Shown here: positions 39,148 through 48,402 of the stretch, piece after piece | Position numbering within the stretch: position 1 is the first letter of the stretch | Layout: each line of letters opens with the position of its first letter | Assembly (NCBI GenBank): GCA_036677425.1 | Contig: JARFVT010000013.1 | Span: forward strand, 186,001-250,000 | Reading direction: 5' to 3' | Origin: JARFVT01 sp036677425 | Lineage (GTDB): Bacteria > Pseudomonadota > Alphaproteobacteria > UBA8366 > Aestuariispiraceae | DNA length: 64,000 bases | Position numbers and translations under genes: made by a program | Notes under the pieces: generated by a model | What the model was told of the DNA's origin: nothing | Database searches by the model: none | Seen by the model: only the letters and a program-made list of their open reading frames with translations

Positions 39148-39606
39148 TTAGATGTTATCAGGAAAGGCATTTAATTGCCGTAATGCTTCGCCAAGAACCA
39201 TTGCCGCCGACATAGCGACATTAATAGATCGCATTTGATTTGCCATTGGTATTATTATTCGCGCATCCGCCATATTATGGATATCATCGGGAACGCCAGC
39301 TGATTCGCGCCCCATTAACAATGTGTCGCCCGCTAAAAAATTAAAATCAGTATATTTAATACTGGCCTTGGTTGACATTAAAATTAATCTTTGGCGCGGA
39401 ATTTTATCATATTCTTGCCATGAAGAATGGCGATTGATCGCCACATTATCCAAATAATCCATGCCAGCGCGACGCATTTTGCGTTCATTCCAAACAAAGC
39501 CGCATGGTTCAATAATATCAACGGTAATATTTAAACATGCGGCTAATCTTAAGATAGAACCAGTATTTTGCGGTATATCTGGTTGGTATAATGCAATTTT
39601 TATCAT
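39148..39606 (-). CDS. trmL: tRNA (cytidine/uridine-34 2'-O)-methyltransferase TrmL
   Basis: The 152-residue SPOUT methylase has the family motifs: ALYQPDIPQNTGSILRLAAC at the start, LLMGRESAGVP (about 92) and the knot segment IIIPMANQMRSINVAMSAAM (about 113-132). TrmL methylates the wobble base of tRNA-Leu. It is divergent from petA, as often seen in alphaproteobacteria. Confidence 0.95.
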   Translation of the reverse strand: MIKIALYQPDIPQNTGSILRLAACLNITVDIIEPCGFVWNERKMRRAGMDYLDNVAINRHSSWQEYDKIPRQRLILMSTKASIKYTDFNFLAGDTLLMGRESAGVPDDIHNMADARIIIPMANQMRSINVAMSAAMVLGEALRQLNAFPDNI

Positions 39607-39815
39607 GATATATAAATAAAGTAATATAGAGCCTTTGCAATAGGCGATGATTTATCCTATAGATGGGGAGTAATATTTATGTTAATATTGACAAGGATAG
39701 GCAAGTTTTAACTTGTTTTTTCATCAATATTATTTCATCTAGCGTTTCATACGTTAATATTTTAAATTTAATGCCGTAAAATATGGTATTTATATATAGA
39801 GATAAGGGGATAATG

Positions 39816-40364
39816 ATGGCAGATATAAGCCAATCGGATGACCAAAATGAAGATGTAGGCCGTCGTGATTTCCTTGGCATTGCGACCTTAGCCACCAGTG
39901 CCGTTGGCGCAGGTGCATTTATTTGGCCTATTATAGATTCGATGAACCCGTCGGCCGATGTTTTGGCTTTGTCTTCATCCGAAGTTGACATATCCACCAT
40001 TGAAGTAGGGCAAAGCATTACGCTTAAATGGCGAGGCAAGCCTGTTTTTATTCGCCATCGTACTGCAGGTGAAATTGCCGAAGCCGAAAGCGTCGCGTTA
40101 AGCGAACTTATCGACCCAGAAAGCGACGATATGCGTGTGCAAAAACCTGAATGGCTTGTGATGGTTGGCGTTTGCACTCATCTTGGTTGCATTCCACTTG
40201 GTAATAAAGATGGTGAGCCTAAAGGTGAATTTGGCGGTTGGTTCTGCCCTTGTCATGGTTCGCATTATGATACCTCTGGTCGCATTCGTAAGGGGCCTGC
40301 GCCGACGAATTTGCCCGTTCCTAAATATTCATTTTTGTCCGACGATGTCGTGCGTGTTGGTTAG
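39816..40364 (+). CDS. petA: Ubiquinol-cytochrome c reductase Rieske iron-sulfur subunit
   Basis: The protein has a twin-arginine-like GRRDFLGIATLATSAVGAGA anchor and the 2Fe-2S ligands in CTHLGCIPLG and CPCHGSHYDTSG. The start at 39816 (MADISQSD) is chosen because GGGGA lies 5 bp before it. It is the first gene of the petABC operon for the cytochrome bc1 complex, located in the inner membrane facing the periplasm. Confidence 0.97.
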   Translation: MADISQSDDQNEDVGRRDFLGIATLATSAVGAGAFIWPIIDSMNPSADVLALSSSEVDISTIEVGQSITLKWRGKPVFIRHRTAGEIAEAESVALSELIDPESDDMRVQKPEWLVMVGVCTHLGCIPLGNKDGEPKGEFGGWFCPCHGSHYDTSGRIRKGPAPTNLPVPKYSFLSDDVVRVG

Positions 40365-40379
40365 AAGGAAAATTTAACT

Positions 40380-41651
40380 ATGAGTGGTCCTGCACCAGAA
40401 TTTAAAAACCCAATTGTTCGCTGGATAGATGTTCGTCTGCCAGTTTTTACTTTTATGCACCATGAATATCGTGGTTTCCCAGTACCAAAAAATCTTAATT
40501 ATTTTTGGTCTTTTGGCGGCATGGCAATGGTTGCGCTTATTGGCATGATATTAACCGGTATCATGCTGGCAATGCAATATACCCCGCATGTGGATCATGC
40601 CTTTGATAGTGTCGAGCGAATTATGCGCGATGTTAACTGGGGCTGGTTAATTCGTTATATCCATATGAATGGCGGATCAATGTTCTTTATTGTGGTTTAT
40701 ATCCATATTTTCCGTGGCCTTTATTATGGGTCATATAAAGATCCACGTGAATTGCTTTGGATTTTAGGCGTTGTTTTATTCATTCTTATGATGGCAACTG
40801 CTTTCATGGGATATGTGCTTCCTTGGGGGCAAATGAGCTTCTGGGGCGCGACAGTTATTACCAATTTATTCTCGGCTATTCCCGTGGTTGGTGATGCGAT
40901 TGTAACATGGTTATGGGGCGGATTTTCCGTTGATAACCCAACGTTAAACCGTTTCTTCTCTCTGCATTTTCTATTACCCTTTGCCATTTTAGGCGTGGTG
41001 ATCTTACATATTGCCGCCATGCATGTTTCTGGTTCAAATAACCCGAAAGGCATTGAGCCAAAAGGCCCGCAAGATACAGTCATGTTCCACCCATTCATGA
41101 CAGCAAAAGATACCGTTGCATTGATTGCTTTTATATTAGTCTGGGCGTTTTTCGTATTTTATGCACCAAATTATATGGGCCATCCCGATAATTATATTCC
41201 TGCTGATCCGTTTTCAACACCAGCGCATATTGTGCCTGAATGGTATTTCTTACCCTTCTATGGTATTTTGCGCGCATTCACTGCTGATGCCTTTATCTAT
41301 TGGCCTGTTGCATGGTTAATGACACCGAAACTTATGGGTGTGTTGGCAATGTTTGCATCCCTTGGCCTATTGGCTGTGTTACCTTGGCTTGATACATCTA
41401 GGGTTAAAAGCTGTAGCTTCCGCCCAATTTATAAATGGTTGGTGATAATATTTGTTCTTGATGTTATTTTCTTGGGCTATCTTGGTGGAAAACCAGCCGA
41501 AGGTTGGTATGTGCCAGCATCGCAATGGGCAACATTTTATTATTTCGTCCATTTTCTTGTTTTAACACCGCTTGTTGGTTGGTTCGAAAAGCCAAAACCA
41601 TTACCTACAAGTATATCTGAACCAGTATTAGACACTGATAGTTCGAAATAG
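40380..41651 (+). CDS. petB: Cytochrome b of the bc1 complex
   Basis: This 423-residue membrane protein has the quinol-site PEWYFLPFYGILRAF and the helices carrying heme histidines (MNGGSMFFIVVYIHIFRG, HFLLPFAILGVVILHIAAMH). Eight helices are visible. It follows petA by 15 bp and is followed by petC after 14 bp. Confidence 0.97.
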   Translation: MSGPAPEFKNPIVRWIDVRLPVFTFMHHEYRGFPVPKNLNYFWSFGGMAMVALIGMILTGIMLAMQYTPHVDHAFDSVERIMRDVNWGWLIRYIHMNGGSMFFIVVYIHIFRGLYYGSYKDPRELLWILGVVLFILMMATAFMGYVLPWGQMSFWGATVITNLFSAIPVVGDAIVTWLWGGFSVDNPTLNRFFSLHFLLPFAILGVVILHIAAMHVSGSNNPKGIEPKGPQDTVMFHPFMTAKDTVALIAFILVWAFFVFYAPNYMGHPDNYIPADPFSTPAHIVPEWYFLPFYGILRAFTADAFIYWPVAWLMTPKLMGVLAMFASLGLLAVLPWLDTSRVKSCSFRPIYKWLVIIFVLDVIFLGYLGGKPAEGWYVPASQWATFYYFVHFLVLTPLVGWFEKPKPLPTSISEPVLDTDSSK

Positions 41652-41665
41652 GGAGGATTGAAATT

Positions 41666-42526
41666 ATGAAAAAAACGATTATTACCCTGACTTCAGTTGT
41701 TATTTTAAGCTTGGGCTTAGCAACGCAAGCAAATGCGTCTGAGACTGCAAAGCCACCTGCAGAAGAATGGTCATGGACTGGTTATTTTGGCTCTTTTGAT
41801 AGGCCATCTGCTCAACGTGGGTTACAGGTATATGCAGAAGTATGTGCCAGTTGCCACGGGCTCAAGCGGATAGCATATCGTAACCTAAGCGATCTTGGTT
41901 ATTCAGTTGAAGATATAAAAAGCTTTGCCGCTGAATATGAAGTTGAAGATGGGCCAAATACTGAAGGTGAAATGTTCATGCGCGCTGCAAAGCCATCAGA
42001 TAGTTTCGTTAGTCCATTTGCCAATGATGAGGAAGCAATTGCCATAAATGGCGCTTTGCCACCTGATTTATCATTGATTGTCAAGGCACGGGCTGGTGGT
42101 GAAGGTCATATTGGCATTAATTTCATAAAATGGATGGCTGGTCGAGGTACTGCCAGTGGTGCTGATTATATCTATCATTTATTAACTGGATATATTGATG
42201 AAGATGATCTGGAGGCAGCTATTAAATCTGGTGACCTTCCTCATGATTTTGAGCTTGTTGAAGGCAAAAGCATTAATAAATGGTTTCCTGGCCATAATAT
42301 CACAATGGTGGCGCCAGTTGATGATGATGCGGTTGAATATGAAGATGGTACTGAAGCCACAAAAGAACAAGTTAGCCGTGATATAGCTACATTCCTTGCA
42401 TGGGCATCAGAACCAGAATTGGAAAAACGCAAATCAGTTGGTATTAAGGCTATTTTATTCTTATTCGTTCTGTTGGGCTTATTTATAGCGGTAAAACGCC
42501 GTATGTGGGCGAATATAAAACATTAG
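41666..42526 (+). CDS. petC: Cytochrome c1 of the bc1 complex
   Basis: The 286-residue protein has a signal peptide ending near QANASE, the heme-binding motif CASCHG (about 56-61), an ALPPDLSLIVKARAGG segment and a C-terminal membrane anchor (IKAILFLFVLLGLFIAVKRRM). It closes the petABC operon, with a terminator just behind it. Confidence 0.97.
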   Translation: MKKTIITLTSVVILSLGLATQANASETAKPPAEEWSWTGYFGSFDRPSAQRGLQVYAEVCASCHGLKRIAYRNLSDLGYSVEDIKSFAAEYEVEDGPNTEGEMFMRAAKPSDSFVSPFANDEEAIAINGALPPDLSLIVKARAGGEGHIGINFIKWMAGRGTASGADYIYHLLTGYIDEDDLEAAIKSGDLPHDFELVEGKSINKWFPGHNITMVAPVDDDAVEYEDGTEATKEQVSRDIATFLAWASEPELEKRKSVGIKAILFLFVLLGLFIAVKRRMWANIKH

Positions 42527-42557
42527 ATTAATAACTGTTGGATTATTTTCCACTATT

Positions 42558-42587
42558 AAAACGATCCGTTTCGGCGGATCGTTTTTT
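42558..42587 (+). terminator. Rho-independent terminator after petC
   Basis: A 10-bp perfect stem, AAACGATCCG with CGGATCGTTT, encloses the loop TTTCGG and is followed by a run of T's. Confidence 0.93.
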
Positions 42588-42623
42588 TATAGCTAATGGT
42601 TAAATTTTACTAGGAATGGCATC

Positions 42624-43199
42624 TTAAATATCAGAAACATTTTTGTTGAATGTTTCTGTTATGGAAATGGCAAGCTTGTCATCGACTACGACCACATCGC
42701 CCGATGCAACCAAACGCCCTGCTACTTCTAAATCAACTGTATCGCCAACATTTTTGTTTAATTCAATGACTGCGCCACGACCAATTTTTAATAAATTACT
42801 AACTTTCATTTCAGCAACACCAAGCACTGCGGTAATATCAACACCGATATCTTGTGCGGCACTTGTAATGCCAATCGACCGGCGGCCGCCTAATGTTTCT
42901 GATATTTTTACGCTATTGCCCTGGGCATTATTAGCATTCGGCAGCGGTGGCTCACCGCCCATGGCCGCTGCCATATCCATATCATCGTCATTATTATCAG
43001 CCCCAGAATCAGTCCCAGAATCAGTCCCAGAATCAGCTAGCGATGGTTCACCGCCCATGGCCGCTGCCATATCCATATCATCGTCATTATTATCAGCCCC
43101 AGAATCAGCCCCAGAATCAGCCCCAGAATCAGCTAGCGATGGTTCACCGCCCATGGCTGCCGCCATATCCATATCATCGTCATCATCATCAATTGGCAT
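42624..43199 (-). CDS. fliN: FliN/SpoA-domain protein with acidic N-terminal repeats
   Basis: The C-terminal 85 residues form a FliN-like SpoA domain (DITAVLGVAEMKVSNLLKIG, then GDTVDLEVAGRLVASGDVVV). The N-terminal half consists of three repeats of about 32 residues, each starting DDDMDMAAAMGGEP and followed by SGADSGAD-type units. ATG 43199 has GGAGG 8 bp upstream. FliN is a switch protein at the flagellar motor, but no other flagellar gene is in the window. The family assignment is good. A flagellar role is inferred. Confidence 0.8.
   Translation of the reverse strand: MPIDDDDDDMDMAAAMGGEPSLADSGADSGADSGADNNDDDMDMAAAMGGEPSLADSGTDSGTDSGADNNDDDMDMAAAMGGEPPLPNANNAQGNSVKISETLGGRRSIGITSAAQDIGVDITAVLGVAEMKVSNLLKIGRGAVIELNKNVGDTVDLEVAGRLVASGDVVVVDDKLAISITETFNKNVSDI
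42951..43183. repeat. Nested tandem repeats in the fliN-like gene
   Basis: Three long units, the first two of which are nearly identical, contain shorter repeats based on CCAGAATCAG that encode SGADSGAD or SGTDSGTD. The sequence is a natural site for slippage and variation in length. Confidence 0.9.
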
Positions 43200-43333
43200 T
43201 ATGACTGCCTCCATTATTAAAATATAAATTAAAAACCATATATAGTTGATACATTAATTATCTTATTGCGTCAGCTTTATTATATTTTTATGTTATATAT
43301 ATCAGATATATAATTAATGAGTTGCAATAATAT

Positions 43334-44305
43334 ATGCGTAAATTAAAAAATAATATGAAATTATATAATATAAGCCAATCATTATATATAATGGTTATTC
43401 TGTTCTATTTTTTTAATTTATTATCAATCACGGCATTTGCAGAAAATATTACACCATATTTGGATGTTAGCGATGCAAATATGCAATATCAACTTGGCGT
43501 TATGTTTGAACGTGGTGATGGCGTTAAGCAAAATGATTGGCAGGCAAGATTATGGTTTAAGCGTGCAGCAATTCAAGATCATGCCATGGCACAATTTAAT
43601 TTGGCATGGATGTATGCCAATGGTTATGGTGGCAAAAAAGATAATATATTAGCATATATTTGGTTTTTAAAAGCTGCAGACGCAGGAATAGATGATGCCA
43701 AGCCTCAATTGATGGCATTGGATAGGATAATATCATTTGACGATAAATCATACGCAATATCAAAATCCAATGGTGATAAAGATAATTATATAAGGCCAAA
43801 TATAATTAATAAAAAAGATATACAGATATCTTTTATTGATGCCCGTCGTAATTATAACAATAATAATTTTAAATCAGCAATATTAAAATTGAATCAATTG
43901 GCAAATAATGATTATGTTGAGGCACAAAATCTATTGGGGCTGCATCTAATGTCGTCAATTAATGAGAGTGATAGAAGCCAAGCTTTTCGTTGGTTATTCA
44001 TTGCGGCAAAACAAGGTAATGCAGCAGCAAGATATAATTTGGCGATTAGTTTTTCAAAAGGTATAGGTACGCATAAGAACCTAACCAAAGCATTGCGTTG
44101 GTTAGGATTAGCCAGACAATCTGTTGCCATATTAAATGGTTATGACTATCAAGAAATTTCCCAAATGTTCAAGGAAAAATCTGAATATCTTGACCCGTAT
44201 ATTGCGGCACAACAAGGATATATCAGTGCCAGCAGCGAATTAATGGAGCTTATAAAATATAGTCTAATCGCAATATCAGCTCAGCAGCAAAGCATTGATA
44301 ATTAA
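43334..44305 (+). CDS. Sel1-repeat (SLR/TPR-like) exported protein
   Basis: The 323-residue protein has an N-terminal hydrophobic segment (YIMVILFYFFNLLSITAFAE) and Sel1 repeats such as YQLGVMFERGDGVKQNDWQA, AQFNLAWMYANGYGGKKDNI and ARYNLAISFSKGIGTHKNLT. It would be periplasmic and serve as a protein-binding scaffold. Partner unknown. It stands alone. Confidence 0.88.
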   Translation: MRKLKNNMKLYNISQSLYIMVILFYFFNLLSITAFAENITPYLDVSDANMQYQLGVMFERGDGVKQNDWQARLWFKRAAIQDHAMAQFNLAWMYANGYGGKKDNILAYIWFLKAADAGIDDAKPQLMALDRIISFDDKSYAISKSNGDKDNYIRPNIINKKDIQISFIDARRNYNNNNFKSAILKLNQLANNDYVEAQNLLGLHLMSSINESDRSQAFRWLFIAAKQGNAAARYNLAISFSKGIGTHKNLTKALRWLGLARQSVAILNGYDYQEISQMFKEKSEYLDPYIAAQQGYISASSELMELIKYSLIAISAQQQSIDN

Positions 44306-44336
44306 ATATGAATTATATATCTAAATATAATATATA

Positions 44337-44507
44337 TTAAGCAGCAAGAGATGAATCATTCCACGCGCTGGTTTGTTTGCAATTGGAACAAACTCTCTCG
44401 CCAGGCCAAGAGCTTTTGAAATCATTACCGCACATAAGGCATTTACGGGCTTTTGCTTCATATTGACGGTCAGAAACAGGTTTTTTATTTTTATCTGAAT
44501 CGCTCAC
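44337..44507 (-). CDS. Small zinc-ribbon protein (56 residues)
   Basis: A GTG at 44507, with AAGGA 9 bp upstream, opens a 56-codon frame beginning MSDSDKNKKPVSDRQYEAKA. It contains two CxxC pairs, CLMCGNDF and CSNCKQT, spaced like a zinc ribbon, and ends TSAWNDSSLAA. It is too short for routine gene finding. Similar tiny proteins occur in alphaproteobacteria. No function known. Confidence 0.75.
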   Translation of the reverse strand: MSDSDKNKKPVSDRQYEAKARKCLMCGNDFKSSWPGERVCSNCKQTSAWNDSSLAA

Positions 44508-44842
44508 TCTTCGATCCTTCCAAATTTAGGCCTTTAATTTAAGATATTTTTAAATTCATAAGCAATATTTAAATGGCTATGATCAAAATACCGATGCAAT
44601 GGCACCTAATAGGCGCAAGTTATAATATCACTAATGTTTGGCTTATATAAATAATATTAAATATCATTTACTAATTGTTAACTATCTATATGTCATGCTA
44701 TATGCCACATCTAGAAAATAATTCAAGTAGTTTTATTATTTAAATGTAATATTAATCTTTTTATTGTTAAACAATTATATTGCACTACAATAGGTTGTTT
44801 TCAATGGCTGCATATATATTTTTAGCTATATTTATGAGATTT
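44508..44842. other. Intergenic region without recognised features
   Basis: The 335 bp are AT-rich. I see no credible frame, RNA gene or terminator between the small zinc protein gene and the allA remnant. Confidence 0.6.
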
Positions 44843-44947
44843 TTAAAATAATATTTCTATTTTTTCAATAACATCACTATTTTCAATAACATCACCATAA
44901 GGGGTAAAGTCTTCCGCAGTTAATGGCTCTGGCTTAAGGATTATCAT
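44843..44947 (-). pseudogene. allA: Ureidoglycolate lyase, N-terminal remnant
   Basis: The 34-residue frame begins MIILKPEPLTAEDFTPYGDV, the usual start of AllA (normal length about 165 residues), and then ends. An 18-bp tandem duplication (44864-44895) repeats DVIE-type codons at its end. It lies 27 bp downstream of the allantoicase remnant, as in purine catabolic operons. Confidence 0.72.
44864..44895. repeat. 18-bp tandem duplication in the allA remnant
   Basis: A unit of 18 bp starting TTCAATAACATCAC is followed directly by 14 more matching bases. Confidence 0.9.
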
Positions 44948-44974
44948 AATTGCGACCTTGGGTAGATTGAAATA

Positions 44975-45310
44975 TTATTGCTTTGGCTTGCCAAATAATC
45001 GAAGCCTACTTACCCCCACATCGGGGAAAATATTAAGTCGAATATGACTTATGCTATCCATATTATTGATTTCCTTAGTGAATATATAAATATTATCTGC
45101 TGATAATTTTTGTGGCGGCAATAATTCTTGCCAATATATGGATTGGGCAATGACTGCGGCGGTGGCGGTTTTGGTGGCAAAGAAACAACAACCATCATTA
45201 TTTGCTAATATCGCAGCTTTGGTGGCCCCCAAGGCATGGAACGGGTGATTATAAAATATATCCAGATTTAAATGCGCCTGCCACTGCCGAATAAATTTTA
45301 AAGAAATTAA
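44975..45310 (-). pseudogene. alc: Allantoicase, C-terminal remnant
   Basis: The frame ends with IYWQELLPPQKLSADNIYIF and HIRLNIFPDVGVSRLRLFGK, the characteristic C-terminus of allantoicase (normal length about 330 residues). Upstream the frame is open to about 45310 (QWQAHLNLDIFYNHPFHALG) but has no start and no N-terminal domain. Allantoicase turns allantoate into ureidoglycolate. The remnant is divergent from xdhC. Confidence 0.7.
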
Positions 45311-45396
45311 CTAAAATTCGTAAATTAGCTAATCAATATAATATATATGTCTAATATAAATCTTGAAATATATACTATAAATTGTGATTATTAACC

Positions 45397-45726
45397 ATGG
45401 ATACATCAATTAACATATTTAATCATATTGCCATTGCCAAATCATCAAAACTGCGTGGTTTTCATATTATCTTAACCCATGACTATCAAATTGATTTTGA
45501 TATTTGCCAGATATTATTGAGACAAAATAATCATATATATCTGGGTCCTATCGGTTCGGATGCGAAATGCAGAAGCTTTATTAACCGCTTTAAAAAAAAG
45601 GGTATAAGCAGTAGCGCAATTGATAATTTTACCTGCCCCATTGATATTGGTAATATTAATAGCAAAAAACCAGCAGAAATTGCAATTGCTGCTGAAATTA
45701 TAGAAATCACATCAAATATTCAATAA
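45397..45726 (+). pseudogene. xdhC: XdhC-type xanthine dehydrogenase accessory protein, C-terminal half only
   Basis: The 109 residues match the Rossmann half of XdhC: a THDYQIDFDI segment, YLGPIGSDAKCRSFINRFKK and CPIDIGNINSKKPAEIAIAA. A full protein has 250-300 residues. The ATG at 45397 is an internal methionine with no ribosome site. XdhC loads the molybdenum cofactor into xanthine dehydrogenase. No xdhAB genes are in the window. Confidence 0.75.
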
Positions 45727-45790
45727 ACTATTATATTAATTTTATGGGAAAGTTAATGGAAAAATTAATGAATAAGCGGGGAATATAGAT

Positions 45791-47323
45791 ATGATCAGCC
45801 AAATACCATTATTAGAATTACAAGCAATCAGTAAAAAATACCCTGGTTGCCTTGCCAATGATAATATTGATCTTAAAATAATGCATGGCGAAATACATGC
45901 TTTGCTGGGTGAAAATGGTGCTGGTAAATCCACATTGGTTAAATATATTTATGGGGTGATCAAGGCCGATAGTGGTTGTTTATTATGGAATGGTGAAAAA
46001 ACTAATATCATAAGCCCAAATTTTGCTAGAAATTTAGGCATCGGCATGGTTTTTCAACATTTTTCATTATTTGATGCGATGAATGTTGTTGAAAATATAG
46101 CCCTTGGCATGGAAAATTCATCCAGTCTTGCGGAATTAGCGCCACAAATAGTCAATATTTCTAAAAAATATGGCTTGCCGCTTGAGCCATATCATCTTGT
46201 CCATGATTTATCAGTTGGTGAGAGACAACGCATTGAAATTATTCGTTGTTTATTGCAGCAGCCAAAATTATTAATAATGGATGAACCGACATCGGTCTTA
46301 ACCCCGTCAGAGGTCAAGCAGTTATTCATCACATTAAACCGCCTGCGGGATGAGGGTTGTTCAATTTTATATATTTCTCATAAATTAGAAGAAATTAAAC
46401 AAATTTGCCAGAATGCGGCAATATTGCGCGGCGGCAAATTGGTCGGATCATGTGATCCACGTCAGGAGACGGCGAAATCAATGGCGGAAATGATGATTGG
46501 CAAAGATTTAATCACGCCTAAGAAATCCAAGATCAATAAATTATCGCCAGAACCTAATTTATTGATAAATGACTTAACCATAATGTCAGATCAACAGTTT
46601 GGCACAGATTTACACGCTATAAATCTTGGTGTTCATGGTGGCGAAATTATTGGAATTGCTGGTGTGGCGGGTAATGGCCAGATGGAATTAATGCAGGTGC
46701 TTAGCGGTGAAATGTTATGCCCATCGCCAGAAATAATAATGATAAATAATCACCCTGTGGGGTTGTTGCCACCAGATCAAAGGCGAAAATTGGGCGCGGC
46801 ATTCACGCCCGAAGAGAGGCTTGGTCATGGTGCTGTGCCAAGCATGAGCCTGCATGAAAATACTTTGTTAAGCGCCATATCAGCAAAAAACCTATTGCAA
46901 AATGGTTTTATTAATATGGCAAAGGCGGGTAAATATGCCCGTAATATTATCGATAAATTTAATGTTAGAGCGTCAAATATTGATAGCAATGCCGAAAGCC
47001 TATCGGGTGGTAATTTGCAAAAATTTATCGTTGGGCGGGAAATTATGCAAAAGCCAGATGTATTTATTGTGTCCCAACCCACATGGGGGGTCGATGCGGG
47101 GGCGGTAGCGGCGATTCATCAAGCAATAATTAATTTGGCAAATAATGGTGCAGCAATATTAATTATCAGCCATGAATTGGATGAATTATTCACAATTTGT
47201 GATCGCATCGCGGTAATGGCGGCGGGTAGGCTGTCATCAGTGATGGATGTTGGAAATATAAGCGTTGAAGAAATTGGATTATTGATGGGTGGTGTTGATA
47301 ATAAAATAGGGCATTCAATATGA
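45791..47323 (+). CDS. Nucleoside ABC transporter ATP-binding protein (double ATPase, BMP system)
   Basis: The 510-residue protein has two ABC domains. The first is complete, with Walker A GENGAGKST, signature LSVGERQRIEI and Walker B LLIMDEPTSVL. The second has a modified Walker A (GVAGNGQME) and the signature LSGGNLQKFIVGREI, as usual in this class. It drives the permeases at 47320 and 48402 and matches purine nucleoside or riboside importers. The stop overlaps the next start by 4 bp. Confidence 0.9.
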   Translation: MISQIPLLELQAISKKYPGCLANDNIDLKIMHGEIHALLGENGAGKSTLVKYIYGVIKADSGCLLWNGEKTNIISPNFARNLGIGMVFQHFSLFDAMNVVENIALGMENSSSLAELAPQIVNISKKYGLPLEPYHLVHDLSVGERQRIEIIRCLLQQPKLLIMDEPTSVLTPSEVKQLFITLNRLRDEGCSILYISHKLEEIKQICQNAAILRGGKLVGSCDPRQETAKSMAEMMIGKDLITPKKSKINKLSPEPNLLINDLTIMSDQQFGTDLHAINLGVHGGEIIGIAGVAGNGQMELMQVLSGEMLCPSPEIIMINNHPVGLLPPDQRRKLGAAFTPEERLGHGAVPSMSLHENTLLSAISAKNLLQNGFINMAKAGKYARNIIDKFNVRASNIDSNAESLSGGNLQKFIVGREIMQKPDVFIVSQPTWGVDAGAVAAIHQAIINLANNGAAILIISHELDELFTICDRIAVMAAGRLSSVMDVGNISVEEIGLLMGGVDNKIGHSI

Positions 47324-48402
47324 TATTAAAATTAGAGCCACGCGGCGAAATTAGCAAAAATATGCTTTATTTAACACCTATTTTTGCCGTTATTCTAACT
47401 TTTATTAGCGGCGGCATATTCTTTGCCATAATGGGCGCAGAACCAATGAATGCGCTATATATATTTTTCATTCAACCGATGACAAATTCATATGGAATTT
47501 CTGAATTATTAATAAAGGCAATGCCGATAACCCTTTGTGCCATTGGCCTTTCCATTGGTTTCAAGGCTAATATATGGAATATTGGTGCCGAAGGGCAATT
47601 GGTTTTGGGCGCAATTACCAGCGGTGCAGTGGCATTGGCATTTTATGATGTTGAAACGCCTTTTTTAATTCCGTTAATGATAGTTGCGGGAATTATTGGC
47701 GGGGGCCTTTGGGCGGCTATTCCCGCATTTTTAAAGATTAAATTTAACGCTAATGAAATTTTGGTATCATTAATGTTAACATATGTGGCCACTTTATTAT
47801 TAAGCCTGTTAGTGCATGGTGCGTTGCGTGATCCCGATGGTTTTAATTTCCCCGAATCGCGAATGTTTCATGATTCCGCCCTATTACCAATAATTTGGGA
47901 CGGTACGGGGCTGCATATTGGCGCATTGATATTGATTTTTATAATCATCACCATTTGGATATTATTAAGCCGTCATATTATCGGTTTTCAAATTCGCGTG
48001 GTTGGCATGGCACCGCGTGCCGCAGGCTTTGCAGGGTTTAATCAAAATAAAATTATTTGGTTTGTGCTATTGGTGGGTGGCGGCATGGCGGGGCTTGCGG
48101 GTATGTTCGAAGTTGCAGGGCCATATGGGCAATTAGTGCCATCAATACCACAAGGATATGGTTTTACCGCCATTATCGTTGCATTTTTAGGGCGCTTGCA
48201 TCCAATTGGTATCTTATTGGCGGGGCTTTTAATGTCATTAACATATCTAGGTGGGGAGGCAGCACAAATTGCCTTGAATATGCCAAGTGCCATAACGGGA
48301 GTATTCCAAGGTATGTTGTTATTTTATTTGCTTGCATTTGATGTTTTAATTAAATTTCGCTTGCGATTTAATAATCCGTTTAGCATTTTTAGGGGAAAAT
48401 AA
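47320..48402 (+). CDS. Nucleoside ABC transporter permease, first subunit
   Basis: The 360-residue membrane protein has about ten helices and the BPD-type motifs of this family: SIGFKANIWNIGAEGQLVLG (about residues 80-99), GFQIRVVGMAPRAAGFAGFN and GYGFTAIIVAFLGRLHPIGI. It is translationally coupled to its neighbours by 4-bp and 1-bp overlaps. Confidence 0.92.
   Translation: MILKLEPRGEISKNMLYLTPIFAVILTFISGGIFFAIMGAEPMNALYIFFIQPMTNSYGISELLIKAMPITLCAIGLSIGFKANIWNIGAEGQLVLGAITSGAVALAFYDVETPFLIPLMIVAGIIGGGLWAAIPAFLKIKFNANEILVSLMLTYVATLLLSLLVHGALRDPDGFNFPESRMFHDSALLPIIWDGTGLHIGALILIFIIITIWILLSRHIIGFQIRVVGMAPRAAGFAGFNQNKIIWFVLLVGGGMAGLAGMFEVAGPYGQLVPSIPQGYGFTAIIVAFLGRLHPIGILLAGLLMSLTYLGGEAAQIALNMPSAITGVFQGMLLFYLLAFDVLIKFRLRFNNPFSIFRGK

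Noticed and set aside
42951..43183. CRISPR-like repeats
   Set aside because: The repeats are inside a reading frame, encode SGADSGAD units and have no unique spacers.
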